NCBI RefSeq assembly: GCF_014633365.1
Contig: NC_068350.1
Coordinates: forward strand, 13,803,787 to 13,867,786
Source of the DNA: Diospyros lotus
Taxonomy: Eukaryota; Streptophyta; Magnoliopsida; Ericales; Ebenaceae
Direction: 5' to 3'
Length of the DNA stretch: 64,000 nucleotides
In this document: positions 13,865 to 26,544 of the stretch, piece by piece
How positions within the stretch are numbered: the first letter of the stretch is position 1
How the letters are laid out: each line of letters opens with the position of its first letter
The notes under the pieces: generated by a model
Told to the model about the DNA's origin: nothing
Database searches by the model: none
What the model saw: only the letters and a program-made list of their open reading frames with translations
Made by a program: the position numbers and the translations under genes

Positions 13865-16401
13865 TGTAACGACCCATTAGAGGGTCTAGAATTTGTATAG
13901 AAATTTTTTAGCTGCTTATTTAATTTTTGGCTTAAGAGAGTTGCCAATTAAATATTTAAGGTGGTAATTTAGAAATTTTTAAATGAGAGAATAGTATTTA
14001 AAGGCATTTAAATTATGTGAAAATTAAATGTAAGAGCATGAAGGTAATTCTAGAGTTTTAAATAATAATTTCCTATTGTTAGGAATTATTTAATTAGAGA
14101 TATTATGTAATTGGGAGAATCCATACGTGAGAAGGTTTAGGTTTGAAGTCTCCAAGTTAATTAAGAATAAGGACTCTCAATTATAAAAGGAAAAGGAGAT
14201 GGGCTTCTAGGGCTATTTCTTTATATATATAAAGGCACATAAGCCATAGTGTTCTTCACGCCCATGAGGAGCAGTGAACTAAGAAATCTTTGAGTTGCAA
14301 AATTTGTTTTGCATAGGAGATCTCATTAAAAGCGTTTGATCTGATCGAGATCATAAGGCAAGTATCTTCCCTGTAATCCCTTCCATTACAGGTTCATATT
14401 AGTTTCATTTTTAGATTATTCCAGTTCTTCATTGTAGTTTTCATATTTATATCAGCAAGAAGAAATGTATATATATATATATGCATATAACAGTAAAGTT
14501 ATGAGTAAGTTCTATTACTCCTTCTCCATTTTAGATTGTGAGTTCTATTACTCCTTCTCCCATTTGGAGTGCAAGTCCTATTATTTCTTCTTTCTTTTGA
14601 GTTGAAAGTTCCTTCCTCCTTTTATTTCTTTTATAGGCAAGTTCTCATATATACATGATCTTTATAGCGATTCAATCAAATATTATCTTTGAATCATCCT
14701 TAAAGTTATTTCATATCGATTCAGATTTATTTTCCCAATATTTTATTCAGAATGCTGTAAAATCATTAAGTTTTGTTATAGATTTCAGTCTCTGTTAGTG
14801 TTCATGTTCGTCAAATTTAATTGCAAATATCCGAATGGGTCTTCCCATATCAGGATGAGTTAATCTATGTATGTGAGTGTCATCCAGATGGGGCAGTGCC
14901 TATCTGGATAAGTGAAAAAGATTTATGTGAGAAACATCTTAATGGCCTTATTCATATCCGGATGTCCTTTGTTTGATATTCGGATGCTTTGATCCGCATC
15001 CAGAGGAGTTAAGTGATTCCTTGAGAGTGATATATGGATACCTTGTGTTGTATCCAAATGTGTCTATTCCATTGTGAGTGATATCCAGATATATTAAGTC
15101 ATATCCGGATGTGTCCTTTTGTTTTTGTGTGTGATATTCAGATGTCTTCCTCACTATATTCGGATGGGTCAAGTTGATATCCAGATATCTTGTTTCATAT
15201 CCGAATACCCCTCTCAAGTTTTGAACTTCATATCCGAATAAGCTCCAACATATCTGAATAGCTTTTGATTTGAACGTTAGTGTATCTAGATGAGTCTTTT
15301 TCATATTCGGATGCCTTTCCTCATATCCAGATATCCTTCCTAATATCCGGATGGCTTTTCCAAAAATCCAGGTGAACTTTCAGTGATGTTTTAATCCAAG
15401 TTTTTCTTTAAATTAAAATATTCAATACTTCTAAATATTGAATTCTCATGCCAAGTATGATAAATCTAACATGCCCATACCAATACAAAATTCATAGAAT
15501 CTTTGTATTTTAATATATTGAAGATCAGACGACATGTTTGGTATTTATTATGACATGATCAGCATTATTACGTGACATTATGTGCATACAATCTGGTATG
15601 AGTATGGAGCATTACTTTATATGGAGTACTTCATATCATATGCTAGCATGTATCTGAGCATTGCATTACAATAAGCGCACCAGGCGGCTAGTCCCCGGGG
15701 ATCTCATAGTTTTAGTTATAGCTCAGATATGAGTTACTCGCATGGTGACGACTAGGAGGCTAAGGGCATATTACCCACAGTATATGCTTACAATTTTTAT
15801 GTATGTAGGATTCAGATAAGCCAGGTATGTATTACAGATTGTGTGGGTCTATGTGCCAAAGTTGCATACTTGTATTTAGTTTACAATTTATGTGCATTAC
15901 ATTTTTGTGAATGCAAACAGACAGTGATTATACTCAGTACAAGTTTAGTAAGTAATTAATCAGTATCGATATTCTTCAATTCAGCTTCAGTTGTTCTTTC
16001 TAACTTATTACTTGTTGAGCTTTGTAGCTCACCTTATACTCTTCACCATTCCAGGTCCTAGCGGGGGAATGCCAAAAGTGGGGCCTGGCAGCAGTGGTTA
16101 GTAGTGTGTGTATATGGAGCCGCTTAAGAACAAAAGATGTCTGGGAGTTTGTTAGTTTATAATGTCTTATCAGTTTAGGATTATTTTATATATCAGTTGA
16201 GGGATTTTCCCTTACACAGAGTTTATAATTTTTAGTTGGTATTGACTTAGAGCTTTATTTCAGTTGTTTGGGACGTTTCTAGTTTTGATTAGTTGAGTTA
16301 TTGATGAGTTCAGTTTTAGCTTATCAGTGAGTTTTATTTTACTTTATTTATTTTCCTCGTAGTACCTCTTCTCGAGCAGTTCTAGGAGAGGGGGTGTTAC
16401 A
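13865..16401 (+). mobile_element. solo LTR B
   Basis: The unit starts TGTAACGACCCATTAG and ends AGGGGGTGTTACA, with inverted TGTAAC/GTTACA tips. It is flanked by the 5-bp duplication TGACC (13860-13864 and 16402-16406). At 2,537 bp with no coding domain it is a solo LTR. The ends and length fit long-LTR Ty3/gypsy elements. The segment CTCACCTTATACTCTTCACC near 16030 resembles the 3' part of the LTR at 52694, supporting plus orientation. Confidence 0.9.
14823..15362. repeat. cluster of ATCCGGAT-like palindromes in solo LTR B
   Basis: About 20 exact or degenerate copies of the palindrome ATCCGGAT, often as CATATCCGGATG, recur every 20 to 35 bases. Many variants differ by a C-to-T or G-to-A change at the central CpG. 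An apparent open frame on the minus strand (14948-15304) is only a by-product of this repeat. Confidence 0.75.
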
Positions 16402-16406
16402 TGACC

Positions 16407-17454
16407 GTGACAATCTTAGGTCCAAGGATTAGTTATACCCATATCGTATGAGAATTCCATCAACATAAAACCAAAATGGATTCTCATGGAAAGTCATGTC
16501 CAGTAACATGTTCTTCAACATTAGTCACCTATATACTTGTCTAGGCATCCCCATACCTATGGGTGTGAGACCCCCAATGCTATTAGATAGCAAAACCATA
16601 GCACATACAAGTCTTACTGCAATTGTCAATATCCATTCTTGACATTGCTACAACTTGGGACATTTAATGATGTCTACAAATTATCATGCATCATCTCACA
16701 TCTTTATAGATTAATCACAGTATACATCATATGGACTTCTATGTAGTATCATCTAGTTATTATAATAGTAATAAGAAATTAATAGAATAACTTCTTGTGT
16801 AATTAAATAACTCTTTATTCAATAATAAATATAATTGCAATTGTCATTGTACAATATGCCTAATCTGATTTGATCTAGGGCACCTACACTAACATCCATG
16901 AGATCATATAACCCAAGATATATGGGATCTAAAGCTCAAATAGAAACATCCTCTTTCGCACCTGGACTTTGCATAATCTAAGAAGTATTACCCGTGATTG
17001 GTCATACTCTTGTTTTACGTTTCACTTTCTTTTATTTTTTTTTTTACGCTAATAGTTATTTAGCTTTAGTTAGTCAAGATGACCACTACAACTCTCATTA
17101 AAGGTTAATTTCTAAAGAATGTAATTCTCAAATGTTGAATACTTTACTTTAAATCCTCGCCCAATTTATATTGAAAACATTTTGTGATTCCTAACAACTA
17201 TAATAAAACAAGTTTTCTTATTTCATTGTCATCATCACAAGTGTAAACTTGAAACACGAGTTGCCAAGACCCATTAAATACCTTGCATAGGCGAAAAAGT
17301 TTAGTCACTACCCTTGTTCATCAAAGGACTTGAAAATGACTTTGATGTATACTTACATTCTCTTTAGTAGATGAGTTGAAAGAATTATGAGATTATAAGG
17401 TAAATACTTATGATGCTTCAAGGAGGGAGGAATTTCATATGCATGTTACAATTT
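16407..17454. other. unassigned, probable LTR remnant
   Basis: The stretch to 16894 ends CCTACACTAACA, which could be the edge of a minus-strand LTR (it would begin TGTTAGTGTAGG) whose other part lies left of solo LTR B. I find no matching target duplication. 16895-17454 holds no gene I can support. Confidence 0.35.
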
Positions 17455-17676
17455 TGTGAACTATCAAAAGAGAAGAAAAACACAGAAGAAGTATAATACC
17501 TCATTGATCGTTCATTCATTATAGATCTCGACTTTAATAGTAAAGGTGATCCATTGTCTAATTACATAATTACCACTATCAACTAATTACAAAAATGCCA
17601 CAAAACTAACAACAGAAACATTCTAATATACAAAGTGTTACACAACAAAATACACAAAAACAAATATATTTTGTTA
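17455..17676 (-). repeat. 3' LTR of copia-B (approximate)
   Basis: On the minus strand a polypurine tract (CTTAAGGGGGAGT) precedes TAACAAAATATA. The segment ends near 17455, where the plus strand reads TGTGAACTATC. About 220 bp is plausible for a short copia LTR. The expected TG at the start is missing, probably a small deletion, so the borders are approximate. Confidence 0.45.
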
Positions 17677-18497
17677 CTCCCCCTTAAGATGGACAGTGGA
17701 TATCAACAACAACCATATTGGACAACAAAAAACACAATTTGGGAGCCAGTAAAGGTTTGGTAAACACATAAGCAAGCTGGTGTTGTGTACGAATAGGAAG
17801 GAGCTTCAGAAACCTATCTGCGATCTTATCGCAAACAAAATAATAGTTTATTTGAATATGTTTCGTACGCTCATGAAAAATGGGATTAGTAGCAATATGA
17901 ATCGCCGCTTGATTGTCACAAAATAAGGAGCGAATGAAGTAGAAACAACCTGGAAATTAGAGAGGAATTGGGTGAGCCAAACAACCTCACTAGTAGTATA
18001 AGCAAGTGCTCGATCTTCTACTTCAGCAAATGAGCATGATATAGTATTTTGTCATTTAGCTTTCCATGAAACCAAAGAGTTACCAAGAACGACACAAAAA
18101 CCAGTGGTGGACTTCCTCAAATCCATACAATACCCCCAATCGGCATCAGAATACGCCTAGAGCTGAAGGAAAGATAAAGTGGAGAAAAATAAACCATGAC
18201 CTGGAGAATTTTTAAGATATTAATGAAGGCGATGGGCTACATCGAGATGAGGTGGCCTAGGATAACAAACAAACTGACTCAACTTATGGACAACAAAAGA
18301 AATATCTGACCTGGTCACCTATATACTGATGGATCCTCAAGTAAATCCCCATCAACTGAGCTCAATTTCAAATCAGGAATCATAGGCACAGAGGCTGGCT
18401 TGCAAGCCAAAAAACCAGAATCCTCAAGTAATTGCAAAGTATACTGTCATTGCGAAAAGAATATCCTCTTAGCAGATTAAGCAATCTCCAAACAAAG
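17677..18497 (-). pseudogene. copia-B RT end and RNase H remnant (downstream part)
   Basis: Translated on the minus strand, this stretch shows the end of a copia RT (a TLQLLEDSGF block) and then RNase H blocks with SDADWGYC and a LVSWKAK-like segment. In-frame stops are present. It is the continuation of the copia remnant at 37967-40440: the protein breaks between the YFLG and LEIA positions of the RT, exactly where the 18498-37966 unit is inserted. Confidence 0.75.
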
Positions 18498-19546
18498 TGT
18501 TAGTTCTATATAATGGCTATATATCCCAAGAGGGGGGTGAATTGGGATTTGGGTAGATTTTTGATAAATTGAAAAGCTTTAGCTTGCAGGATACAAGATT
18601 TCGAAACGTGAAGGAGTATGTTTCGAAACTAACCTCTCTGCTAAGTATGTTTCGAAAAATAGGTAAGTATGTTTTGAAATCTAACTTACTGGAAGGTATG
18701 TTTCGAAACACAGGTAAGTATGTTTCGAAACCTTGCTCTCTGGTTTGTTTATTTCGTAACTTCTTTAGCTTTTGAAAATTGATTCTTTTGAATGCAAAAG
18801 CAACAATAGTAAGTAAGAGAAATAATCAAGACACTTGCACACGAGATTTATAGTGGTTTGGCACCCGCCTACTCCACTAGCTTCAAGCTTTCCCACTTGA
18901 AGGATTTTCAACCACAATCACTTTCACTAGTGATCAACACACTAAGGGTTTTACCATGGTTCACCCTAAAACCTTACACGGTGAGTTTTTATGGCTTAAT
19001 TCAAACCTTCACCACAATGAGTTTTTTCGGGATAAACTCAAACCTTACAACTTGTGAGTTTTAGCTCAACTCAAACTTTTCCACAAAGAGTTTTAGGCCA
19101 AACTCAAACCTTACAACTTTAAGCAAGATAAATAAAGTTCATCTCTTACAGCCTAGTGGATTTACTTAATGAAACTGGCTTACCAAAACACGGCTGTACA
19201 AACCTTCTTGGTTTGAGAGTAGGAGAGCTTAAATGAAAGAGAAATTAGCTAGCTTCTCCTTTTTCACATCTCACAGCACACTTGATGATGGATACAAAAG
19301 ATTTTCGTTGGATGCTTGTCAACTAATTTCTTTCACAAGTGCTTGTGAGTGTAACTTGTGTCTCTTGAGAGTTTATATGAATAAGTGCTTGTTCCCTCTT
19401 GTTCTTGTGAGTTGCGGATATCTTTTCATCTTTAAAGACCTGCTATATAAATCAAGAAACAAGGATATGGCTGAAAATGGCAGTTAGAGACAAGATCAGA
19501 AAAGTAGGTTTCGAAACATGCATATTCACTACAAGAATTTGGGAGA

Positions 19547-19660
19547 TTTACCCACACATAATATTAATATGTGTGGGTAATTAGACAAACTCGTTAAATT
19601 ACCCATATTTATTATGTGTGGGTAAATTGATATACCCACACTTATTTTGGTGGAAAAAAT
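19547..19660. repeat. left subterminal repeats of CACTA-1
   Basis: TTACCCACACATA-type motifs occur several times in both orientations. The first two form an inverted repeat (19547-19579). In CACTA elements such subterminal arrays are binding sites for the TNPA-type protein. Confidence 0.8.
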
Positions 19661-20203
19661 TCCCTCCACTTTCAGAGGTTGGTGGGATAATTCTTAAAAA
19701 AAAAATTCTGATGTGGCAAGATCAAATAAATTAAAAGGGAAAATGATGGCCCACTACTGTCCTTTCTAGGACACTTCTAAAGCAACTTCCAAGCATTAAA
19801 CAACCAAACTTGATCAAAATCTACTTCATCTTGGACGCTATGACCATGGACAAATTAGAATCAATTTTGTCAAAATAAAAGGATACATATATTTTTTATT
19901 TTATTTTATTTTTAAACATTGAGGTTCCTTGTCAGTTGAAACATTTTTAAATATAGTTACCTAATGATTTATCCATTACTTAGCTCTTTCATATTTTCAT
20001 AATTTGTAATTAGTATTAATCAAACAATTAATCCCATCATAGTTCTTGGCTAGGCTAATATTTCACATTGTAATTGTTGTGTACTAGGTTCATAGAAGCA
20101 GTATAGGTTTAACTAACATTCCTTAGTGTTAACGGTCGTATATTTATTTACTTAATATGTTTCAATGTGTTACTTTTGTGTAGAGTGTGAAAAGATATAG
20201 AGT

Positions 20204-22649
20204 ATGGATCATGAATGGGTAAAGAACTTGAATAGGGTATCTCCTCAATATGTGGCAGGGATAGAAGAATTTATAACTGTCGCAAAACAGAGTTTGAATT
20301 CTACGAGGTTAACTCTATGCCCATGCTTTAACTGTGCTAATAGGAGGTTGCAAAGCATAGATGTCATTAGAGCTCATTTGATTAAAAAGGGAATTGATGA
20401 CTCGTATACACAATGGGTGTACCATGGTGAGAAAGAACCTGAGGAGGAAGAAGGTGTGGGTAACGAGGAATTCTTCAATGAGCAATTCGATGGATTGGAA
20501 GACGGATTGCATGATGCGGTTGGTGTTGACCTTTTTAACATTGGGCCTACGAGTGACTTTGTTGGAAATGTACGACCAGCTGTTGAAGAGGTTCGTTATG
20601 AGAAGCTATATGAAGCTTTAAATAATTCTATATATAATGGATGTGAAAACTTTTCTGCTTTGACATTTGTTGTGAAGCTGATGAACATAAAAGTGATGAA
20701 TAAGTGGAGTGATAATTCATTTGAGATGCTGTTAAAGCTAATCCATGAGGTGCTCCTAAAGGGTAATAATTGTCCAGAGAACTATTATGACACTAGAAGA
20801 TTGCTTTGTGATGTCGGTTTGGGTTATGAGCATATTGATGTTTGTCTATATGATTGTGCTCTCTTCTATGGTGAACATAATAATGCTACAATGTGTCCTG
20901 TTTGTAAATATAATCGCTGTGTTCTTAACAAGATTCCGCATAAGAGGTTGTGATACCTCCCTATCACGCCTCGTTTGAAGCGGTTATATAGCTCACGACA
21001 TATAGCTAGAGACATGCGTTGGCATAAAAAAGTTTGTGCGGAGGAGCTTGGAGTGTTGCGTCATCCTGTTGATGGGAAGGCTTGGAAGCACTTTAATGAG
21101 TTATACCCTGACTTTGCTGTCGATTCAAGGAATGTATGATTGGGGTTAGCTTCAGATGGGTTCAATCCATTTAGCAATATGTCGACAACATATAGTATAT
21201 GGCCAGTCATTTTGATGCCTTATAACATGCCACCTTGGCGTTTAATGCATAATAGCAACTACCTCTAAACGTTGTTGATTCCGAGACCAAAGTCACCCAG
21301 GAAGGACTTTGATGTGTTTTTAAGGCCACTTGTGGATGAGCTTAAAGTTTTATGGTGTAACGGGGTTCAAGCATACAATGAATACTCCCGATCAAGTTTC
21401 ACTCTTCGTGCAGCAATTATGTGGACAAGTAGCGACTTTCCTGCTTATGCTTATTTGTCTAGGTGGATCACTATGGGTAAATTGGCATGTCCAATATGCC
21501 TCGAGGATACTCGTTCTAGACGAATTCGGGGTAAACAATGTTATACAGGGCACAGATGCTTCTTAAGTAAAACACACCCGTGGCGAAAGAGTATGGAGTA
21601 TGACGGAAAATCAGAAAGAAGGGGACTACCTCGTCAATTTACCGGTGATGATATTTTGTTGCAGTTAGAGGAGGTACCTATATGCCCCCCAGGTAAAGCA
21701 CCTAATAATGATGATAGAAAACATAAACGTGGTGTTGATGAGTTAAATTGGTCAAAAAAGAGTATACTGTTTGAACTACCATATTGGTCAAAGCTATTGA
21801 TGCGCCATAATCTTGATGTCATGCATATTAAAAAAAAATGTTTGTGATAATATTGTTGGAACCTTGTTAATGATCCCATGAAGTCAAAGGATACTGTGAA
21901 GGCACATTTAGACCTGGAAGATCTTAACATTCATAAAGAATTATGGTTGAAGGAGCGGAATGGAAAATTTGAGAAACCTCATGCAAATTACACGTTGAGT
22001 AAATCAGATTGTGAGGGGTTTTGTGACTTTATCAAGTTAGTCCGCTTACTGGATGGGTATGCTTCAAACATCAGTCGATGTGTGACAGACTTTCATACAC
22101 TTGGAGGGATGAAAACACATGATTGTCATGTATTGCTCCAAAAAATACTATCAGTGGCCATTCTCCCATACTTAGACAAGAAAATACATGCCGCGTTGAT
22201 TGAGTTTTGTCAATTCTTTCAAAAATTAAGTGCGAAGACTCTATATGTCAACGAACTTGAAAATATTAAGACAGGGATTATTATCATACTGTGTAAACTT
22301 GAAAAGATATTTCCTTTGGCATTCTTTACAATCATGGTTCACTTATGTGTGCATTTACCTGAACAAGCATTGTCGGGTGGACCAGTCAGTCCAAAATGAA
22401 TGTTTAGCATTGAACGTCGCATAAGTACATACAAGGGATACGTTCATAACTTTACACGTCCTGATAGTTCCATTATAGAAGCATAAGTTGTTGATAAGGC
22501 TGTGATATTTCTATCTCAATATTTGCATAATATTGAGACGAGATTTACACGTATAGAACGTAATTGGAATGTACCTATTACACAACATAAGATGGAGTTA
22601 TTCAACAATAATGTTCATACGATGGGGGCCTCTAAATTTGGTAAGCTAG
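20204..22649 (+). pseudogene. CACTA-1 TNP2-type transposase, 5' portion
   Basis: The start at 20204 (MDHEWV) opens a transposase-associated domain with the CPCFNC cysteine motif. The tnp2 transposase core follows (CPVCKYNRC at about 20900, then LASDGFNPF, MLIPRPKSPRKDFDVFL and CPICLED), then a DUF4218-type region from about 21990 (THDCHVLLQ, then HLCVHLPEQALSGG). Stops interrupt it at 20951 (TGA), 21139 (TGA), 21266 (TAA) and 22485 (TAA). Frame changes occur near the A run at 21830 and near 22395. The enzyme would have cut and joined the element ends. The frame is then cut by CACTA-2 at 22650 and resumes after 25919. Confidence 0.9.
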
Positions 22650-22669
22650 CACTACAAAAAAATTGATTT

Positions 22670-23280
22670 TTAGTGGCGATTTTTTTGCGGCGGTTTCTAA
22701 AACCGCCGCAAAAAATGAAATTTTGTAGCGGTTTACAAACTGCCACAAAATACTATTTTAACGGCGGTCTTTTTAAGATTTTGCGACGGTTTTGAAAAAC
22801 CATCGTAAAATTCATTAAAACATTCAATTTTGCAGCGGTTTTCAAAAAATCGCCGCTAAATTTAGAAAATAATTAAATAATTAAAAAATTAAATTACATT
22901 TAGCGGCGGTTTTAGAGAAACCGCCGCTAAATTAAAAATAATTAAATAATTTAAAATTTAAAATTAAATTAATATTTGCGGAGGTTTTCGAAACCGTCGC
23001 AAAATTTATTAAAAAATTTAATTTAGTAAATTCAAAAATAATTAAATAATTTAAAATTAAAATTAAATTAATATTTGCGGCGGTTTTGAAAACCGCCACA
23101 AAATTCATCAAAAAATTTAATTTAACATCGGTTTTTCAAAATCGCCGCTAAATTAAAAAATAATTAAATAATTTTAAATTAAAATTAAATTAATATTTGC
23201 GGCGGTTTTTCAAAATCGCCACAAAATTCATTAAAAAATTTAATTTAGCGGCGGTTTTTGAAAAATCGCCGCTAAATTCA
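22670..23280. repeat. left GCGGCGGTTTT palindrome array of CACTA-2
   Basis: Pairs of inverted GCGGCGGTTTT and AAACCGCCGC motifs, separated by a few bases, recur roughly every 45 to 110 bases with AT-rich spacers. Each pair could form a short hairpin. Several copies carry CpG decay. Confidence 0.85.
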
Positions 23281-23386
23281 AAAATAATTAAATAATTTAA
23301 AATTAAAATTAAATTGAATTAAATTAACAAAAAGAAATATAAAATCTTAAAAGAAATTTAAAATTTAATTTAAATTAATTAAAAAA

Positions 23387-24260
23387 TCTTTATATATATA
23401 AACGTAGGACACTTTTGAAAAAAGAAATTTCCCCCAAAACTTGCATTAATGATTTGCAATTAATACTTATTGTATTAATAATTTATATTTTGTAATTTGC
23501 ATTAATAATTTAAAATTTTCAATTGCTTAAAAATAATAGGTAGTAATAAAATTTTTTCCCAAAACTTGCATTAATAATTTGCATTTAATACTTATTGCAT
23601 TAATAATTTATATTTTGTAATTTGCATCTTTATATATATATAAAAGTAGGATAGTCTAAAAAAAAAAAATTTCTTCCAAAACTTACATTAATGATTTACA
23701 ATTAATACTTATTGCATTAATAATTTAAAATTTTCCCCTAAAACTTGCATTAATGATTTGCGTTTAGTACTTATTGTATTAATAATTTACATTTTGTAAT
23801 TTGCATCTTTATATATATAAAAGTAAGATAGTCTTGAAAAAAGAAATTTCCCTCCAAAACTTATATTAATGATTTACAATTAATACTTATTGCATTAATA
23901 ATTTGCATGAATAATTTAAAATTTTCAATTGCTTTGAAATAATAAGTAGTAATAAAATTTCCCCCCAAATTAATGATTTGCGTTTAGTACTCATTGCATT
24001 AATAATTTACATTTTATAATTTGCATCTTTATATATATAAAAGTAAGATAGTCTTGAAAAAAGAAATTTCCCTCCAAAACTTGCATTAATAATTTACAAT
24101 TAATACTGATTGCATTAATAATTTGTATTTTATAATTTTTATTAATAATTTAAATCTTTCAATTGCTTTGAAATAATAAGTAGTAATAAAATTTTCCCCC
24201 AAAACTTGTATTAATGATTTGCGTTTAATACTTATTGCATTAATAATTTAAATCTTTCAA
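23387..24260 (+). repeat. internal tandem repeats bearing the Helitron 5' terminus
   Basis: The terminal motif CTTTATATATATAAA plus a downstream GTAGGATAGTC- or GTAAGATAGTC-like segment appears at about 23388, 23627, 23807 and 24026. Each copy is followed by similar AT-rich text (a C-rich AAAACTTGCATTAAT block, then TACTTATTGCATTAATAATT). Spacing is about 180 to 240 bp. Confidence 0.75.
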
Positions 24261-25102
24261 TTGTTTTGAAATAATATGTACTAATTATTATAAAATTAAT
24301 AATAAATTTTAAATATACGAGTTTTTCAATGCTAATTGTTTTGTATTAAATTTGCATGAGTTTTATGAGAAATATTAATAGACAACTTAAACTATTAATT
24401 AAGTCATAGAAAATTATCTATTTATTGAAAATATTATTTTTATATCTTTATTCTATGTATATTTATATAATATTAAAATATGATAGTCAAATAAAGTATT
24501 TTGTCAAGTGTCAATCAATGGTGAATTTTTTTCCTAAAAAATTTGTATTAAATCAAAGGTAGTAATTAATTAATTATTAATTACTTTAATAATTATATTA
24601 TAGTATTTAAAATGTGATGTCTTAACAAATTCATAAAAAATTATTTAAGATTGTCAAATACTAGGGTTTTTCAATACTAATTAATATTTAAGGTATCACA
24701 TTTTTAAGACTATGGAAGAAATCAAAATTCTTTTTTTAAAAATTTTGTTATTATTGAAAAAACTTATTCTTACTCGTATTTAAGAGTTTTAATTTATAAT
24801 TATAATTATAATATAATAAATAAAAAATAACGAACGTCTTTAAGTGAAAATATTATAGATTTTATAATATTTATTTATAAATAAATATAATATAATAAAA
24901 AAAAATTATAAGTATATTGAATTAAAAGTGTTCTCCATTAGCATATTGAATAATGAATAATTAAGTAAACTTAAATTTTTTCAACATGATTAAAGATTAA
25001 AAAAATCATAATTATCAATTTTGTTAAAATTATTTATAATAATAAATTTATTTTTTATTTTTAAATTAAACTCTCCCATATATCACACGGGTTCACCACT
25101 AG
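23387..25102 (+). mobile_element. non-autonomous Helitron inside CACTA-2
   Basis: The 5' end is TCTTTATATATATAAACG, preceded by A. The 3' end is CACCACTAG followed by T, so the unit sits between A and T with a TC start and CTAG end, as Helitrons do. Just before the end lies an imperfect hairpin (CCCATATATCACACGGG) whose two mismatches are both explained by G-to-A change in a CpG-containing stem. There is no Rep/helicase gene, so it would depend on an autonomous partner. The 5' terminal sequence recurs inside the element. Confidence 0.75.
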
Positions 25103-25554
25103 TTAACTAAAAATTTAATTTAAAAAAATAAAAATAAAAATAAATTTAACAAAATTTTAATAATTTTAAAAAATATATTTTTTTATTTTTAATAAATTAA
25201 TTTAGTTAATTTAATTCAATTAATTTATTTTTAATTTATTCCTTTACTTTTTTAAAAAATAATTAATTAATTAATTTTTTTCTTCCTATATTAAAAAATA
25301 TAAAATATAATTCTGGAAAGTAGTGGTATATAATTTATATATGCAGTTATATAACAAGGGAGGTTGGCAGATTAGGTGGTTACAAGCATGCATGTGCATA
25401 TGGGAGGTTGTGGGTTCAAAACTGGGGAAGGGGAGGCTGAAAATTTAATTTCCAACCTCGCCACATGGCGCACGGATATGCGGCCACGTGGCTGGGCGGG
25501 CACAGGTGGGTTGGCACGGACAGGTGGGAGAAATTAAAATTTTTAATTTTATTT

Positions 25555-25905
25555 TAATTTTAGCGGCAGTTTTAGAAACCGCCGCTAAAATTAAAAATTT
25601 TATATTTTTTTTAATTTTAGCTGCGGTTTCTAAAACCGCCGCTAAAATTAAAAATTTTAATTTTTTTTTAATTTTAGCGGCGGGTTAAAAACTGTCGCTA
25701 TATATTTTAAAAAAAGCCGCTAAATCACTAATTTTGCGGCGGTTTTAAAACTGTCGCAAAAAATATAATTTGCGGCGGTTATTCCAGCGGTTGGTCAAAA
25801 CCACTGCTAAATGCTCCACGACTGCTGATTTAGCGACGATTTTGAAAATCGCCGCTAAATCACTTAGCGGCGATTTCGACAGTTAAAAACCGCCGCTAAA
25901 TGCCA
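25555..25905. repeat. right GCGGCGGTTTT palindrome array of CACTA-2
   Basis: The same inverted GCGGCGGTTTT/AAAACCGCCGC motifs as at the left end, close to the right TIR. A plus-strand open frame at 25488-25688 is produced by the repeat and is not a gene. Confidence 0.85.
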
Positions 25906-25919
25906 GTTTTTTTGTAGTG

Positions 25920-26544
25920 TAGGCGTTTATGGCCATGTGGTGCAATGGTAGTTAGCATAAAGTGAGTTGGGCACATATAAAATATTTTTAAAATGTGATT
26001 AATGGTTCATTTTAAAATAAGTACTGACCCATTGTTTCATTGTAGTTAGCATAAAGAAGTATTGTGTTTGAGAAATGTGCGGGAAGAAGATCTCGAAGTC
26101 GTACATAAACATAAATTTCCTTCTTGGTTCAAGAACAAGGTTAAAATCTTCTGTATATATATATATATATATTTATTTACTTTTTGTAATTCGTTTTAAA
26201 CTAATATTAGTTGTCTACAGATGGCTAATTTTAGAGTCAATGGCGATCCTAAAGCAACTGATGATTGATACTCATTGTCACAATATGCGGATGATCATTA
26301 CACAATTTGGCATAGATGCATTGTCAATGGCGTTAGATTTCGTTGCAAAGAACATGACGACAAGTTCAAAACACAATGTAGTGGAGTTTGTACAGATGGT
26401 GATTATGACAGTAGCGATATCACATATTATGGTGTTCTACTTGAAATTTTAGAATTGGATTTCATCTATCAACGTACGGTATTCATGTTTCGTTGCAAGT
26501 GGTACACTACTGATCTGAAAGGAAAAAGAATAGTGGTTAATAAT
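25920..26544 (+). pseudogene. CACTA-1 transposase, continuation after CACTA-2
   Basis: An exon ending near 26140 has the HKHKFPSWF block typical before the DUF4216 region. A short intron follows (GT at about 26141, TA run, CAG at about 26220). The next exon starts MANFRVNG and contains a DUF4216-type region (GVRFRCKEHDDKFKTQCSGV, then DITYYGVLLEILELDF and FRCKWY). It has a stop near 26267 and is cut at 26544 by the gag-only LTR element. Confidence 0.8.

Larger units (their letters stand above)
22650..25919. mobile_element. CACTA-2, non-autonomous CACTA element inside CACTA-1
   Basis: The left end CACTACAAAAAAATTG and right end TTTTTTTGTAGTG are inverted repeats, flanked by the 3-bp duplication TAG (22647-22649 and 25920-25922). 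There is no transposase gene. Both ends carry arrays of GCGGCGGTTTT/AAAACCGCCGC motifs. Its 3.27 kb includes a Helitron of about 1.7 kb, so the element proper is about 1.55 kb. The different TIR and subterminal motifs show it belongs to another family than CACTA-1 and would need a different transposase. Confidence 0.9.

Noticed and set aside
14948..15304. 118-codon minus-strand frame with repeated GYE/YLD text
   Set aside because: It is produced by the ATCCGGAT palindrome array in solo LTR B.
20315..20621. Extra frames overlapping the CACTA-1 transposase start
   Set aside because: They overlap the recognised transposase frame and lack any domain.
25380..25430. tRNA-like B-box (GTGGGTTCAAAACTG) suggesting a SINE or tRNA gene
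   Set aside because: No A-box at the right distance, no cloverleaf, no 3' tail or flanking duplication. It is part of CACTA-2.
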